NCBI GenBank assembly: GCA_020341875.1
Contig: CP070839.1
Coordinates: 1,343,150-1,348,956 of the forward strand
Direction: 5' to 3'
DNA length: 5,807 nt
Origin: Candidatus Zixiibacteriota bacterium
GTDB lineage: Bacteria; Zixibacteria; MSB-5A5; SM1-73
Shown: positions 5,106 to 5,807 of the stretch, piece after piece
Layout of the letters: every line of letters starts with the position of its first letter
Position numbering within the stretch: the first letter of the stretch is position 1
The notes under the pieces: generated by a model
Told to the model about the DNA's origin: nothing
What the model saw: the letters and a program-made list of their open reading frames with translations, nothing else
The model's database searches: none
Made by a program: the position numbers and the translations under genes

Positions 5106-5807
5106 ATGGCTGATTCTCAGGCGCATCGAGGGAGAAGAAAGCCTCAACTCAAGAAGGTTGTCTCTGCCAGTCGCAGGGTGGATCTGGTTACGTTCTACTC
5201 CGACTACATGGTCGAGAGGCTAGAAGAGATCGGAGCGGAGAACATTCACACCCTGGTGGTCTGGACCAAGAATCCTCTAAACATGCTAACTCACCCGAAG
5301 TTGAGAGGAATCCTGGAAAGGCTGAACAATGTGTATGTCCTTCTGACCGTCACCGGATTAGGTGGGACGCCTTTAGAACCTCTGGCGCCAACGAAGGAGC
5401 AGGTTTTCCGTCAGCTTCCGGACATCATCGATTTTCTCGGGTCACCTAAAAGACTGGTTATTCGCTACGATCCGTTGATAGACGTCATTCACCAGGGCGA
5501 AACTCGCGTCTCCAACATCGACGTGGGCCTATTTGAAGACGTACTGAATCAAGCTCATGCCCTGGGTACAGAGCGGGTCATTGTCTCCTATGTCACGGTT
5601 TACGGAAAGGTGAAGAAGAGACTCGCACAAAACGGATTCAGGATAATAGAGCATCCGATTGAGGAGATCGTCGGTTTCATCAAGAATGAGATGATGCCCC
5701 GGGCCGAAGAACGAGGAATGGAGCTCTCCACCTGCGTACTTCCGAATCTGACCACCACAGGATGCATCGATGGGATCACTTTGAGGGAGCTTCACCCTCA
5801 AAAGGAA
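5106..5807 (+). CDS. DUF1848 family protein, probable radical-SAM-like TIM barrel (C-terminus beyond the window)
   Basis: An ATG at 5106-5108 opens 234 codons with no stop before the window end. A GGGAG ribosome-binding site (5094-5098) lies 7 nt upstream; in-frame GTGs at 5079 and 5085 are weaker alternatives. After a basic N-terminus (1-19) come VSASRRVDLVTFYSDYM (19-35), VVWTKNPLNML (51-61), TVTGLG (81-86), RLVIRYDPL (116-124) and VIVSYVTVYGKVKKR (158-172). This series matches the DUF1848 pattern (S.SRR.D...FY, WTKNP, RYDP, SF.D.Y). Cys210 and Cys220 (STC...GCIDG) correspond to the family's late conserved segment. DUF1848 members usually carry a radical-SAM-like Cys cluster at the extreme C-terminus, which would lie just past the edge. 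The biochemical role is unknown. It is divergent from hrcA and shows no functional tie to it. Confidence 0.78.
   Translation, partial: MADSQAHRGRRKPQLKKVVSASRRVDLVTFYSDYMVERLEEIGAENIHTLVVWTKNPLNMLTHPKLRGILERLNNVYVLLTVTGLGGTPLEPLAPTKEQVFRQLPDIIDFLGSPKRLVIRYDPLIDVIHQGETRVSNIDVGLFEDVLNQAHALGTERVIVSYVTVYGKVKKRLAQNGFRIIEHPIEEIVGFIKNEMMPRAEERGMELSTCVLPNLTTTGCIDGITLRELHPQKE

Noticed and set aside
1..5807. CRISPR array, insertion sequence, integrase or toxin-antitoxin system.
   Set aside because: There are no regularly spaced direct repeats with unique spacers, no transposase or integrase motifs, and no small paired genes. The repeats present are hairpins and one short heptamer tract.

Overview
This is a bacterial chromosomal window of roughly 50% G+C. 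It is built around a heat-shock chaperone operon on the minus strand in the order hrcA, grpE, dnaK. The operon has a CIRCE operator and a good housekeeping-type promoter upstream of hrcA. HrcA/CIRCE control excludes an enterobacterial-style sigma-32 arrangement and fits Firmicutes, Chloroflexi, many deltaproteobacterial lineages and several uncultured phyla. The sequence alone does not let me name the organism. The intergenic spaces are rich in short palindromes and REP-like hairpins, and one holds a heptamer tandem repeat.

Layout from left to right. Positions 1-291 (minus) hold the N-terminal 97 codons of a probable DNA alkylation repair (AlkD-like) protein that runs off the window. A four-unit heptamer repeat (307-334) separates it from a tRNA-Cys(GCA) gene (344-415, minus). 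The tRNA has its own likely promoter at 570-597 and a leader of about 150 nt containing two interlocking helices. Positions 600-702 hold a REP-like hairpin and a perfect 24-bp palindrome just past the dnaK stop codon. dnaK (703-2628), grpE (2822 to about 3463) and hrcA (3486-4517) follow, all minus. The 193-bp grpE-dnaK spacer carries two hairpins of one family that differ by compensatory base changes. Upstream of hrcA are CIRCE (4561-4587) and the promoter (4596-4624).

Positions 4625-5105 appear non-coding. They contain a 26-bp perfect palindrome, a weak plus-strand promoter candidate and several strong hairpins. From 5106 to the window end on the plus strand is the N-terminal part (234 codons) of a DUF1848-family protein, divergent from the chaperone operon.

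How the genes work together: HrcA represses the operon by binding CIRCE at the transcription start. DnaK is the ATP-dependent Hsp70 chaperone and GrpE is its nucleotide exchange factor. The usual third partner, dnaJ, is not next to dnaK here and must be encoded elsewhere. The alkylation repair gene, tRNA-Cys and DUF1848 gene are neighbours without a clear functional link to the chaperones. I found no new multi-gene system. The least explained content is the non-coding structure: the compensatory hairpin pair inside the operon, the cluster of palindromes in front of the DUF1848 gene, and the tRNA leader.
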